Positions 7,332-16,013 of a DNA stretch of 64,000 nucleotides are shown here, piece after piece. Position numbers and translations under genes: made by a program. A model generated the notes under the pieces. It was not told the DNA's origin. It made no database searches and was given only the letters and a program-made list of their open reading frames with translations. Location of the stretch: positions 186,001 through 250,000 of the forward strand of contig JAAEZZ010000004.1 of assembly GCA_018222605.1 (NCBI GenBank), given 5' to 3'. The stretch's first letter is position 1; the number at the start of each line of letters is the position of its first letter. Source of the DNA: Alphaproteobacteria bacterium. Its GTDB lineage: Bacteria > Pseudomonadota > Alphaproteobacteria > Caulobacterales > Hyphomonadaceae.

Positions 7332-7381
7332 CCGTTCCCCGAGAGGAACATGCGCTTGCCTACTAGCGAGGCAAAAGCGGC

Positions 7382-9211
7382 CTAGACGTCAGATTTCTTC
7401 GCCGCGCGTTTACGCTCATGCGGGTCGAGGTAGATCTTGCGCAGGCGGATGTTTTCCGGCGTCACTTCAACCAGTTCATCATCGGCAATATAGGCCAGCG
7501 ATTTTTCCAGCGTCATCTGAAGCGGCGGCGTGAGGCGGACAGCCTCGTCGGAGCCGGACGCGCGCATATTGGTCAGCTTCTTGCCCTTCAGCACGTTCAC
7601 TTCCAGATCGTTGTCGCGGGTATGCTCGCCAATGATCATGCCGCCATACACTTTGTCGCCCGGATGGATCATCATCGGACCACGGTCTTCCAGGTTCCAC
7701 AGCGCGAAGGCAACCGCCTCGCCCTGCTCCATGGCGATCAGCACGCCCGTGTGACGGCCCTGGATACGGCCCTTGTGCGGAGCATATTCGTGGAAGACGC
7801 GGTTCATGATGGCTGTACCGCGCGTATCAGAGAGCAGCTCGCCCTGATATCCGATCAGGCCGCGTGTCGGCGCGTGGAAGATCATCCGCGTGCGGCCAGA
7901 ACCTGAGGGGCGCATGTCCAGCATGTCTGCTTTACGCTCTGACAGTTTCTGCACGACGATACCGGAATGTTCGTCATCCACGTCGATGACGACTTCCTCG
8001 ATCGGCTCCAGCTTCTCGCCATTCTCGCCTTCCTGCATCACGACCTGCGGACGCGATACGCCGAGCTCAAAGCCTTCCCGGCGCATGGTCTCAATCAGAA
8101 CAGCCAGCTGAAGCTCGCCGCGGCCGGAGACGGTGAAGGCCTCGGCATCAGATGCACGTTCCACTTTCAGCGCAACGTTGCCTTCAGCCTCTTTCAGCAG
8201 GCGATCCCAAATCATCCGGCTGGTGACTTTCGTGCCTTCCGTACCGGCGAGCGGGGAATCGTTCACGCGGAAGGTCATGGAGATGGTTGGCGGGTCGATC
8301 GGCTGGGCTTCGATCGGTTCGCTAACGGACGGGTCACAGAAGGTGTCGGCCACGTTGGCCTTGGTCGTACCGGCCAGCGAAACAATGTCGCCTGCCTGGG
8401 CCTCTTCGACCGGAACGCGCTCAAGACCGCGGAAGGCCAGAACCTTGGAAACGCGGGTCTGCTCGACCAGTTCGCCCTCACGGTTCAGCACCTTGATGGT
8501 CTGGTTCGGCTTGATCGTGCCGGAGGCAACGCGGCCCGTCAGGATACGGCCGAGGAACGGGTCAGACGAAATGGTTGTTGCGAGGAAGCGGAACGGGCCC
8601 TCTTCCACTTTCGGAACCGGCACATGGTCCACGACCAGTTGGAACAGGGAATCCATGTTCTCGGTCGGGCTTTCATAATCAGAGCCCATCCAGCCCTGCT
8701 TGGCCGAGCCGTACAGGATCGGGAAGTCGAGCTGCTCATCGGTCGCGTCGAGGTTCGCAAAGAGGTCAAACACCTCATTGATCACTTCGTCAGGGCGGCG
8801 CTCCGGCTTGTCGATCTTGTTGACGGCCACAATCGGCTTCAGGCCGACTTTGAGGGCTTTTGAAACCACAAATTTGGTCTGTGGCATCGGGCCTTCAGCC
8901 GCATCCACCAGCACGATGGCACCGTCCACCATGTGCAGAATACGCTCAACCTCGCCGCCGAAATCGGCGTGGCCGGGCGTATCGACGATGTTGATGCGGT
9001 GGCCATTCCACTCAACAGACGTGGTTTTGGCCAGAATGGTGATGCCACGCTCTTTTTCGAGATCGTTGGAATCCATCATCCGTTCGGCGGTCTTTTCGTT
9101 TTCACGGAAGGTGCCGGACTGTTTCAGCAATTCGTCAACAAGCGTGGTCTTGCCGTGGTCAACGTGGGCAATGATCGCAATGTTGCGCATTTTCTCGATA
9201 GGCGTGGACAT
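7382..9211 (-). CDS. typA: Ribosome-associated GTPase TypA/BipA
   Basis: Translational GTPase that binds the 70S ribosome and assists assembly and stress adaptation. The protein (609 aa) shows the G-domain motifs in order: AHVDHGKTT (P-loop, about 15-23), the switch I segment RGITI, DTPGHADFGGEV (G3), NKIDKPERRPDEV (G4) and GSAKQGW (G5). An EF-Tu-like beta-barrel follows, then EF-G III/V-like domains and the BipA-specific C-terminal domain (from about residue 480, VYGGMIIGEHTRDNDLEVN and KKLTNMRASGSDEA). The start MSTPIEKMRNIAII matches the family; a longer frame to 9259 is not supported. No clear Shine-Dalgarno is visible before 9211. The downstream region carries two hairpins. Confidence 0.97.
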   Translation of the reverse strand: MSTPIEKMRNIAIIAHVDHGKTTLVDELLKQSGTFRENEKTAERMMDSNDLEKERGITILAKTTSVEWNGHRINIVDTPGHADFGGEVERILHMVDGAIVLVDAAEGPMPQTKFVVSKALKVGLKPIVAVNKIDKPERRPDEVINEVFDLFANLDATDEQLDFPILYGSAKQGWMGSDYESPTENMDSLFQLVVDHVPVPKVEEGPFRFLATTISSDPFLGRILTGRVASGTIKPNQTIKVLNREGELVEQTRVSKVLAFRGLERVPVEEAQAGDIVSLAGTTKANVADTFCDPSVSEPIEAQPIDPPTISMTFRVNDSPLAGTEGTKVTSRMIWDRLLKEAEGNVALKVERASDAEAFTVSGRGELQLAVLIETMRREGFELGVSRPQVVMQEGENGEKLEPIEEVVIDVDDEHSGIVVQKLSERKADMLDMRPSGSGRTRMIFHAPTRGLIGYQGELLSDTRGTAIMNRVFHEYAPHKGRIQGRHTGVLIAMEQGEAVAFALWNLEDRGPMMIHPGDKVYGGMIIGEHTRDNDLEVNVLKGKKLTNMRASGSDEAVRLTPPLQMTLEKSLAYIADDELVEVTPENIRLRKIYLDPHERKRAAKKSDV

Positions 9212-9319
9212 ATGGGTAGTGCTTTCGGGAGGGAGGGCTGTTTTGTCGCGCACATACACGCGCCCGCAAGGCTTGGCTATGCCTTGTTGACAGACTTTTG
9301 CCCTGCCCCTCCCAGGCGC

Positions 9320-10990
9320 CTAGAGTGGCGGCAATGTCCCGGCAGACCGTACATCGTACAGTTCGGGCAGGGCTGCCAGGCCCTCAGGACACTCCAGCGG
9401 CTCCAGCGCAGCCCCATCTGCGCGCGTCAGCAGAAGCGGCTCGCCTGCCTGACATGCCTCACGGGCCGCAAAGTAAGCGGCCACGGGCGTTTTCAGCAGA
9501 TCATGCCCGTTCAGGCTGGAGACCAGCGGATCCCCAGCCAAGGCATCGCCGCAGCGCTGCGCCGTATCGAGGGCAAAGCCTTCCTGCATCCGGGTGAAGC
9601 CATACCCGCCTTCGCAATAGCCGATGAGCAACTCGCGCAGCACCGTTACGGGCAGCGTCGTTTCATAAGGTGTCTCACTTTCCGGCGTCAGCGGCACGAT
9701 ATCGGCGCCAAGCGCAACCAGATCCGCGACAAGGGCCGCACGGTTTTCCGGCGTCAGGCCTTTATTGAACAAAGTCATGATACCTGAAAACGGCGCGCCG
9801 CCTTCTGCCTCAGCGGCTGATACGAAGGTTGCGCTGTCATAGACACGCTCGTCTCCAGCAGCGTCGTAAACATCCTTCCAGATGCCGAGCACATTCTTGC
9901 CGGTATGCTTCAGCGCAGACAGTTCTGCCGCCAGATGCACGACATGACCGCAGCGATAGGGCGTCTGCCCCCGACTTGCGATTTCAGTGTCGCGGATGGA
10001 ATGATCACCAAGCTGCAGGATGCAACCATTCAGCGCCTTCTGAACAGCGGCATTGAAGGTATTGTCATCCATCCAGAGGCGGTTGGCGATATACTCTGCC
10101 GCGCCTTCATGCACCCAGGATTGCTCGGAATTTTCCGAAGACTCGAACAGTGTGCCATTCCAGACATGAATGGCTTCATGCAGCGATGTGTTGCGCAGAT
10201 GATCTGTAAATTCAGATGTATCACCGCTCAGATCCATGCCGCGCAAATGGAAGGTGATGACTTCTTCGAGCACGCCACCTTTCCAGGACTGGCCATGCCA
10301 GTTCTGGTCATAGGTAATGATCACGGCCGGCGGAATTTCAGGCGCGTATCCCCAGGCATCCGTCAGCTTGGTAACGGCATTCTCGAGATTGCCGGAAATG
10401 TCATTTCTGATCGCATCCGGAATTTCAGGCCCCGCAATCAGAATGCCGCCTTCCATAGACAGGTTTTCAGCCGGGCCAACATAAAAGATGCCGAGTGTAT
10501 TGCCGTCGCGAGGCTCGTTTGGTGACGTAATCTCGCCTTCCCCATAGATCACATTGCTTTCCGGCAGGCCGTCGAAACGGACCTCAAAGTCTCCCTCTGC
10601 CGGAGCCAGCATGTTGGCGAAGATCACCCAGCCCCCCTTCCCCACTTTGGAGGCCGGCACATAATAGCGATCATAGAACATGGAAGCCGCCGGAAGCGTG
10701 AAGGAGAATTCCTGGAAAGCCGATCCGTCTTCACGGGACAGCGTCTGGCCGTCGAATACCCAGCCCTCACCTGCCGGCGTCCAGTCAGACTCCCTCTGGC
10801 TGACCGGCATGTCGCCTTCATTGAAGGCAAACTCCGTGACCGCTTCCGGCAATTGCCAGATTGCGAGGATGCTCTCCTCCTCCGGAGACAGCGTAACTGT
10901 CAGCTGCTCAACGCCCTCTGGTAGTACGGGCTGGGGCTTTGAGCAGGCTACCGCAAAGGCGAGTACGAGGAACAGGGCAAGGCGGATCAT
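9320..10990 (-). CDS. Lipoprotein zinc metallopeptidase, M61/M1-like (putative)
   Basis: A 556-aa exported protein. The signal peptide (MIRLALFLVLAFAVAC) ends in a lipobox-like AVAC, predicting a lipoprotein. The zinc signature HEAIH lies at about residues 270-274, followed some 20 residues later by WVHEGAAEYIANRLW, which supplies the Glu ligand of gluzincin peptidases such as M61. The N-terminal part is beta-rich like the M61 N-domain (EFAFNEGDMPVSQRESDW). Several Cys in the C-terminal third (for example GCILQL, YRCGH, YCEGGY, QRCGD) suggest disulfides in the periplasm. The start at 10990 has AAGGA 7-8 bases upstream; the frame extends further to 11044 without support. Substrate unknown; family assignment is by motif. 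Confidence 0.75.
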   Translation of the reverse strand: MIRLALFLVLAFAVACSKPQPVLPEGVEQLTVTLSPEEESILAIWQLPEAVTEFAFNEGDMPVSQRESDWTPAGEGWVFDGQTLSREDGSAFQEFSFTLPAASMFYDRYYVPASKVGKGGWVIFANMLAPAEGDFEVRFDGLPESNVIYGEGEITSPNEPRDGNTLGIFYVGPAENLSMEGGILIAGPEIPDAIRNDISGNLENAVTKLTDAWGYAPEIPPAVIITYDQNWHGQSWKGGVLEEVITFHLRGMDLSGDTSEFTDHLRNTSLHEAIHVWNGTLFESSENSEQSWVHEGAAEYIANRLWMDDNTFNAAVQKALNGCILQLGDHSIRDTEIASRGQTPYRCGHVVHLAAELSALKHTGKNVLGIWKDVYDAAGDERVYDSATFVSAAEAEGGAPFSGIMTLFNKGLTPENRAALVADLVALGADIVPLTPESETPYETTLPVTVLRELLIGYCEGGYGFTRMQEGFALDTAQRCGDALAGDPLVSSLNGHDLLKTPVAAYFAAREACQAGEPLLLTRADGAALEPLECPEGLAALPELYDVRSAGTLPPL

Positions 10991-11073
10991 GAAGCATTCC
11001 TTCTTTACGCGCGGCACGTTTACAAACTGGTTCAGTCGCGGCAAGTCACCATGACATCAGAGAGGATCGCCAC

Positions 11074-11991
11074 ATGACCAATTCGAACGACATGCCATTG
11101 GCCGCAAGACCAATCGACCGCGCGGCCCACAGGCGCTGCGACGGTGGCTGGCTGGACGCTGCATTCCAGCGCGATGACGTTCTGATCGTGATGATGCGCA
11201 ACGGAGACCCATTCGTCAGCGCCGAAGGCGGGCTTGTCTGGATGGGGCCGGAAGTCGAAAAGATTTCTCCTGGCTCCCCGCGTCTTTTCCTTGGTGAAGA
11301 CACAAGCGGCGCACCTGTCTTCGCCATCAATCTGCCCTCCAAATTTGATGTCGAAAATTCGCTTGTTGCGGGAGTTGGGGACTTCGTTGAATTTCGCGCA
11401 GCGGCTGCCCGTATGAGTGATCTGGATGCCAATTGTGCGTCTACCGCACGCAGTCTTTTCATGTGGCACACGTCTCACGCCTTCTGTGCGAAATGTGGCG
11501 CGCAGACCGCTCTTGTTGAAGCCGGCTGGAAACGTGAATGCCCCGCTTGCGGAACGGAACATTTTCCGCGAACTGATCCCGTCGCGATCATGCTGGCCGT
11601 GAAGGGCGACAAATGCCTGGTCGGGCGTCAGGCAAATTGGCCCGCAGGATTTGTTTCCTGCCTCGCGGGTTTCTGTGAACCTGGCGAAACCATCGAACAG
11701 GCCGCAGCACGAGAGATTCTTGAAGAAGCCGGCATTCGCTGTGATCCGGCCCGTGCAGAATATATTGCCTGTCAGCCCTGGCCTTTCCCTTCTTCGCTGA
11801 TGGTCGGACTGATCCTGGAAGCGGAAACCGAAGATGTGACCGTGGATGAAAAGGAACTGGAGTCTGCAGAATGGATATCACGCGAGGATTTGAAAAAAAT
11901 GCTGGCCGGGGCGCATGAGCGTTTCTATTGCCCGCCCAAAACCGCTATCGCGCACCATCTATTGAAGGAATGGGCCGAGCGCACGGATTAA
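11074..11991 (+). CDS. nudC: NAD(H) pyrophosphatase / RNA de-NADding Nudix hydrolase
   Basis: NudC-type enzyme that cleaves NADH to NMNH and AMP and can remove NAD caps from RNA. The 305-aa protein has the family layout: an N-terminal domain (1-125), a zinc ribbon with CAKCG (about 138-141) and CPACG (about 156-159), then a Nudix domain. The Nudix box GFCEPGETIEQAAAREILEE is complete at about 199-218. The diagnostic NADH-selective motif follows as CQPWPFPSSLM (family consensus SQPWPFPxS; here Cys replaces the first Ser). Transcribed divergently from the metallopeptidase gene with about 80 bases between starts. Start supported by GAGAGGA upstream. Confidence 0.95.
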   Translation: MTNSNDMPLAARPIDRAAHRRCDGGWLDAAFQRDDVLIVMMRNGDPFVSAEGGLVWMGPEVEKISPGSPRLFLGEDTSGAPVFAINLPSKFDVENSLVAGVGDFVEFRAAAARMSDLDANCASTARSLFMWHTSHAFCAKCGAQTALVEAGWKRECPACGTEHFPRTDPVAIMLAVKGDKCLVGRQANWPAGFVSCLAGFCEPGETIEQAAAREILEEAGIRCDPARAEYIACQPWPFPSSLMVGLILEAETEDVTVDEKELESAEWISREDLKKMLAGAHERFYCPPKTAIAHHLLKEWAERTD

Positions 11992-12051
11992 CCGTACACG
12001 GAACCGGGTCTTCCACCTCCCCTCAGACGCGAAAAATAAGAGTTGATTTTT

Positions 12052-12071
12052 CCAGAATCATTCTATTCTGG
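12052..12071. repeat. Inverted repeat upstream of the histone-like gene
   Basis: CCAGAAT (12052-12058) and ATTCTGG (12065-12071) are perfect complements six bases apart, with a nested AGAAT-C-ATTCT (12054-12064). A TTGATT (12043-12048) lies immediately upstream, so the repeat could overlap the promoter of the gene starting at 12098. It is short and not followed by T, so an operator is more likely than a terminator. Confidence 0.4.
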
Positions 12072-12097
12072 CACTTGCCATTTACAGGAGACCCGAC

Positions 12098-12394
12098 ATG
12101 GCAACTGCAACAAAGAAAAAGCCGGCCGCAAAACCGGCCGCAAAAAAGACCGCAGCCAAGAAACCGGCCGCAAAGCCGGCTGCCAAGGCCGCCCCTAAAG
12201 CTGCGGCGAAACCCGCAGCCAAGAAACCAGCCGCGAAAAAGCCTGTAGCCAAAAAACCTGCAGCGAAGCCGGCCACCAAGAAAGCCGCAGCGCCGAAAGC
12301 CGCCGCTGCCGCAGTGAAAAAGCCTGCAGCCAAGACGGCCAAACCAGCCGCAAAAAAGCCAGCAGCGAAAAAGCCTGCCGCCAAGAAAAAGTAA
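12098..12394 (+). CDS. Histone H1-like Ala/Lys/Pro-rich DNA-binding protein
   Basis: A 98-aa protein composed almost only of Ala, Lys and Pro, built from degenerate KKPAAKPAAK-type repeats, with no aromatic or acidic residues. This is the composition of the C-terminal tail of eukaryotic H1 and of bacterial H1-like proteins such as HctB and AlgP. It would be an unfolded, strongly basic nucleoid-binding protein that neutralises and condenses DNA. A binding site (AGGAGAC) lies 6-7 bases before the ATG, and a very strong terminator follows 22 bases after the stop, so expression is probably monocistronic and high. The repeats make length variation between strains likely. Confidence 0.85.
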   Translation: MATATKKKPAAKPAAKKTAAKKPAAKPAAKAAPKAAAKPAAKKPAAKKPVAKKPAAKPATKKAAAPKAAAAAVKKPAAKTAKPAAKKPAAKKPAAKKK

Positions 12395-12416
12395 GCTTGC
12401 GGATAGAGTGTATGGG

Positions 12417-12444
12417 AACGGGCGGGATATCCCGCCCGTTTTTT
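12417..12444 (+). terminator. Strong terminator after the histone-like gene
   Basis: A perfect 24-base palindrome (arms AACGGGCGGGAT, 12417-12428, and ATCCCGCCCGTT, 12429-12440) followed by four more T (12441-12444). The T-run is only on the plus side, so it serves the histone-like gene rather than the convergent outer-membrane protein gene. Confidence 0.92.
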
Positions 12445-12448
12445 ATTG

Positions 12449-13018
12449 TCAGAACTTTTTCTTGATGCCGACTTTCAGCGTATCGAACTCTGTGTCGGTG
12501 TCGATACCGTCATAATAGGTGTAACCCGCATCAACCGTCAGATCGTTGGTCAGGGCATATTCCGCACCAACCTCACCGGCGATCGCATACCCGTTATCCA
12601 TGTTCCGGAAACCTCGGGCAGAGACGTCGCTGGCAGGCTGCACCCAGCCCTTGGTCTGGAACTCATAATTGGACACGCCGAGCTTACCCGTCAGGTTCAG
12701 GCGTTCCGCGATTGGCACATGGGCGACGCCCATCACATCAATGCGGTGATTGAGGCTCGTCTTGGCGGCATAGTTTCCATAATCGACGCTGTCATCGCCA
12801 ACGCCTGTCGCCGCCGTAATTTCTGCTCCAAAGCTTTTGTTTAAATTCAAGCCACCCGTAATGGACAGGGTATCCAGCTCCCGGTCATCGATGGCGTCAT
12901 TGTCCACGACAAGGTATTCATACCCCACGCCGCCATACCAACCCTTACCATCCGCAGACTGAGCCAGAGAGACTGGCGCAACGAGCAGCCCGGCTGCAAC
13001 GAGATAAATATACTTCAT
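12449..13018 (-). CDS. Outer-membrane beta-barrel protein
   Basis: A 189-aa protein with a signal peptide (1-19, ending SLA) followed by alternating amphipathic strands and glycine/aromatic-rich turns (GWYGGVGYEYLVVDN, GAEYALTNDLTVDAGYTYYD). It ends in Phe, as recognised by the Bam complex. About eight strands fit the small OmpA/OmpX-like porin-family fold. No peptidoglycan-binding domain is present. Start supported by AAAGGTGA upstream. Likely role is structural or adhesive; the exact function cannot be stated. The upstream region of about 400 bases is gene-free apart from a terminator. Confidence 0.75.
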   Translation of the reverse strand: MKYIYLVAAGLLVAPVSLAQSADGKGWYGGVGYEYLVVDNDAIDDRELDTLSITGGLNLNKSFGAEITAATGVGDDSVDYGNYAAKTSLNHRIDVMGVAHVPIAERLNLTGKLGVSNYEFQTKGWVQPASDVSARGFRNMDNGYAIAGEVGAEYALTNDLTVDAGYTYYDGIDTDTEFDTLKVGIKKKF

Positions 13019-13427
13019 GAAATCACCTTTCAGGCAGTTGAAGGAAGCCTCCTCCTAGGACAGTGCCTCTGCCGAACGGTAGTTAAATGCGCGTCATGAC
13101 ATCCTTTTAAGTCTGCACTCGGCTTTTACGGGAAATCGTCCCCTGGCTGACGAAAAACCCCTGCGCCATAAGGGCGCAGGGGCATCTTGCCGGCAGGGGA
13201 CAAACGGCATCGAGTGTCCGCAAGCCGGAAGGCTTTCATCTTCAGGATAACCAGCACACAGAGTATCCAGGAAATGTGGCAGGATTTCCGACACGTCATT
13301 TACCTGTGCATGAAACAGGCTTGCCGAACATGCCGCGCTCTCTCCACCTGAAAAGCCTTGAAAATCATGGCAGAACACCTCTTAGGCCCGCGCAATACTG
13401 ACGCTGGCTCGTCCGCTCAGGAATTAA
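13019..13427. other. Intergenic region with a minus-strand transcript end
   Basis: No convincing protein gene in 409 bases. A minus-strand terminator lies at 13153-13182, about 245 bases downstream of the YHS gene stop. An open frame at 13094-13378 (94 codons, minus) runs straight through that terminator and has poor composition, so I do not call it. The stretch from 13183 to 13427 may be a long 3' UTR or a small RNA. Confidence 0.5.
13153..13182 (-). terminator. Rho-independent terminator, minus strand
   Basis: On the minus strand CCCCTGCGCC (13182-13173) pairs with GGCGCAGGGG (13167-13158) across a 5-base loop and is followed by five T (13157-13153). The nearest upstream annotated gene on that strand is the YHS gene, 245 bases away. 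Confidence 0.88.
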
Positions 13428-13904
13428 TCAATGTGACGCCGCGCCATACTTGTTAATACTTCGCCATGCCTGGTCAGCACGCTCAATGAAGCCAGGCTCG
13501 TCCGCTTCCCATTTCTTCTGGATGGAAGAATTATAGTTCAGGTACAGCTTGCCATCGACAATTTTCCAGAAACGGGCATCGCCCTTGGCATGCTTTCCAT
13601 CCGCCATCGCCCATGCGCAATAGCCGCCATATTGAGGCGCGTATTTTTCCGGATCGGCCAGGAAGGCATCGCGATGTGCTGCGCTGCTGAATTTGAATTT
13701 GGCCCCCATATAATCCGCGGTAAAATCATCTGATCCCTTCACGGGCTTGCCTTCCGTGAAATAGGCCACAGGGTCGTGCCCCTGCAGCGCCGTGTCAGAA
13801 AACAGGCCTGTATAGATCGGCGGTTCGGCCGAAGCAGCCGGCGCAAGAGTCAACACAGGCGCAGAGGCCATCAAGGCCGCAATCAGCATGGCACGTATTT
13901 TCAT
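13428..13904 (-). CDS. Secreted YHS-domain protein
   Basis: A 158-aa exported protein: signal peptide (1-26, ending ASA), then a YHS-type domain with GHDPVAYFTEGKPVKG (about 42-57), FKFSSAAHRDAFLADPEKYAPQYGGYCAWAMA (about 70-101) and a terminal Trp-rich segment (AWRSINKYG). YHS proteins bind metals or sit beside metal-handling enzymes, but this exported class (YHS domain with GGYCA) has no proven activity. The single conserved Cys and nearby aromatic residues may matter. Start supported by GAGGGACC upstream. Divergent from the LysR gene. Confidence 0.8.
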   Translation of the reverse strand: MKIRAMLIAALMASAPVLTLAPAASAEPPIYTGLFSDTALQGHDPVAYFTEGKPVKGSDDFTADYMGAKFKFSSAAHRDAFLADPEKYAPQYGGYCAWAMADGKHAKGDARFWKIVDGKLYLNYNSSIQKKWEADEPGFIERADQAWRSINKYGAASH

Positions 13905-14126
13905 TCCAGGTCCCTCTCTGCTATTCGGTAAGGGGCTCGTCTGATCTTTCGGCCCGCCCTTGAGCTTGGGAGTCTTGTCTCACATGCCCGGCTCGCCCGC
14001 CAAGCAAACCCGTGTGAGCCCGGCCCACTTTTGCGTGAGTACCTTCCCCACCCATGATTTCAGCACGCCCCTCGCGGAATCATCTTTCTGCGTCTAAACT
14101 GCGCCTAACTGGAAGCGGGAGCTGAG

Positions 14127-15020
14127 ATGGACCGGATCGATGCAATGCGCCTGTTTGTCCGCGTGGCGGAATCCGGCAGCTTTTCGAAAGCAGCGGTTGC
14201 GCTGGGCGTGGGGCAGCCAACCGTTTCGCGCCGGATACAGGATCTCGAAGCGCAACTGGACGCCGCACTGTTCCAGCGCACCACACGCGCGCTCAGCCTG
14301 ACCGAAGCAGGCGAGCGCTTTTACAAGCGCGCCGTGGACCTGATCGCCGATTATGAAGAGGCCGAGGCAGAAGTGCGCGGGCTGGAGCATGAACCGGTTG
14401 GTCTACTGCGCATCTCATGCTCGAATTCCTTCGCGCGCCGTATCATCATCCCCGCGATTCCTGAATTCGCAGACAAGTATCCCCGCATTCGCTTCGATGT
14501 AATCTCGGACGATTCCTTCACGGATCTGGTCGAGGAAGGCGTCGACCTGGCTTTCCGGTTTGGGCATCTGGACGATTCCCGCCTGATGATGCGCAAACTG
14601 GCAGACTCCCCCCAGGCGCTGTGGGCCTCGCCAGACTATCTGGAGCGCATGGGCACGCCTGAAACGCCCGCAGACCTGTCGAATCATAGCGCCGTGCATT
14701 TTCGCAAGGCGCGTCATCCGGAATGGCATTTGACAAAAGACGGGGAAACCGTCGCCGTTCAATTGCAGGGCCGTTTTATTGCCTCAGGCGGAGATAATCT
14801 GGTGCAGGCTGCAGAGGCAGGCCTCGGCATCGTGCTGGGGCCAAAATGGCTGGTCGCCAATTGCGTCTCGGAAGGCCGTCTGCAGGCCGTTCTGCCGGAC
14901 TGGACGACCGAGAACCTTCCCGTGAATTGCGTGTGGACCTCCGGGCGCCTGCGCGGAAAGACGAAACTCTTCGCCAATCACATCGCAGATGCCCTGAAGG
15001 CTTCCATGAATCGCTGCTAG
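14127..15020 (+). CDS. LysR-family transcriptional regulator
   Basis: A 297-aa regulator. Residues 1-60 form the winged helix-turn-helix (MDRIDAMRLFVRVAESGSFS, then KAAVALGVGQPTVSRRIQDLEAQL); the rest is the substrate-binding-like effector domain (LLRISCSNSFARRIIIPAIPEFADKYPRIRFD). It belongs to the subgroup typified by DhcR/AaeR-like regulators with the ALFQRTTRALSLTEAGERFY signature. Regulators of this type often act on a divergent neighbour; here that is the YHS gene, about 220 bases away, so it is a candidate target. GGGAG lies 5 bases before the ATG. Its TAG stop shares CTAG with the pheA stop on the opposite strand. Confidence 0.93.
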   Translation: MDRIDAMRLFVRVAESGSFSKAAVALGVGQPTVSRRIQDLEAQLDAALFQRTTRALSLTEAGERFYKRAVDLIADYEEAEAEVRGLEHEPVGLLRISCSNSFARRIIIPAIPEFADKYPRIRFDVISDDSFTDLVEEGVDLAFRFGHLDDSRLMMRKLADSPQALWASPDYLERMGTPETPADLSNHSAVHFRKARHPEWHLTKDGETVAVQLQGRFIASGGDNLVQAAEAGLGIVLGPKWLVANCVSEGRLQAVLPDWTTENLPVNCVWTSGRLRGKTKLFANHIADALKASMNRC

Positions 15021-15853
15021 AATGGCGCGTATTCCGATGTCGGGAACACACCCAGGATTTTCAGGGATTGCGAGAAAAATCCCAGTTCCTCCAGGGCGAG
15101 CTGTACGTGGCGCTCGTCCGGATGACCGGCAATCTCTGCATAGAACTGCGTCGAGACGAATGACCCGCCAATCAGATAGCTCTCCAGCTTGGTCATGTTG
15201 ATGCCATTGGTCGCGAAACCGCCCAGTACTTTGTAAAGCGCTGCCGGAATGTTGCGCACTTCAAAGAGAAATGCCGTCTTGGCCGGACCATCGCCCGCTT
15301 CGATCTCGGCCTGCTCCCGCGACATGATGATGAAGCGCGTTGTATTATGCGTCGCATCCTCAATGTCTTGAGCAAGGATTTCCAGGCCGTAGACGTCCGC
15401 AGCCAGTCGCGGCGCGATGGCCGCAAGCGTGGAATCTCCCAATTCGGCGACTTCACGCGCCGCACCGGCCGTATCGGCCGAGGTCACGCCTTCAATACCA
15501 TGCTCACGCAGGAAGTTGCGGCACTGCCCCAGGCCCATGATGTGCGACCGCGCCTTTTTGACATCCGCCAGCTTCGTGCCCGGCAGTGCCATCAGCTGAA
15601 AGCGAATCGGCAGGTAATACTCTGCGACAATCTGCAATTGTGTGCTGGGCAACAGATAGTGAATGTCCCCTACCCGGCCGGCGATCGTGTTTTCCACTGG
15701 AATCATGGCCAGATCGGCTTCACCGCGCTCAACCGATGCAAAACAATCCTCGAAAGTCCGGCAAGGCAGAGGCTCCAGTTCCGGATAGGCCTCATTGCAC
15801 GCAATGTGCGAATTTGCGCCAGGTTCGCCCTGATATGCGATCTTGCCCGTCAT
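15017..15853 (-). CDS. pheA: Prephenate dehydratase
   Basis: Monofunctional prephenate dehydratase, converting prephenate to phenylpyruvate for phenylalanine synthesis. The 278-aa protein has the PDT domain (1-180) with AYQGEPGANSHIA at the start, MIPVENTIAGRV, and the catalytic THNTTRFIIMSR (about 167-178; Thr-Arg-Phe motif). It is followed by a regulatory ACT domain (about 195-270) with NIPAALYKVLGGFATNGINM and TKLESYLIGGSF, the ESRP-like region for phenylalanine feedback. No chorismate mutase domain is fused. AAGGAG lies 9 bases before the ATG. Its stop overlaps that of the LysR gene. Confidence 0.95.
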   Translation of the reverse strand: MTGKIAYQGEPGANSHIACNEAYPELEPLPCRTFEDCFASVERGEADLAMIPVENTIAGRVGDIHYLLPSTQLQIVAEYYLPIRFQLMALPGTKLADVKKARSHIMGLGQCRNFLREHGIEGVTSADTAGAAREVAELGDSTLAAIAPRLAADVYGLEILAQDIEDATHNTTRFIIMSREQAEIEAGDGPAKTAFLFEVRNIPAALYKVLGGFATNGINMTKLESYLIGGSFVSTQFYAEIAGHPDERHVQLALEELGFFSQSLKILGVFPTSEYAPF

Positions 15854-16013
15854 TTGACGCGCTCCTTTCGGTGGTTTTGTCTGCGTCGGATCGCCGCGAC
15901 GATAGGGGGAAGCGTCTCAATCTCGCAGCGTTTATATTGTGCGCAACCCGTTAGCGTGCCAAAAGGCGCGCGCCAAGACGTTATGACCAGACAGATTCGA
16001 AGGAAGAACCCCC

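Noticed and set aside
13094-13378. 94-codon ORF on the minus strand
   Set aside because: It runs through a strong terminator on its own strand, has no ribosome site and resembles no protein.
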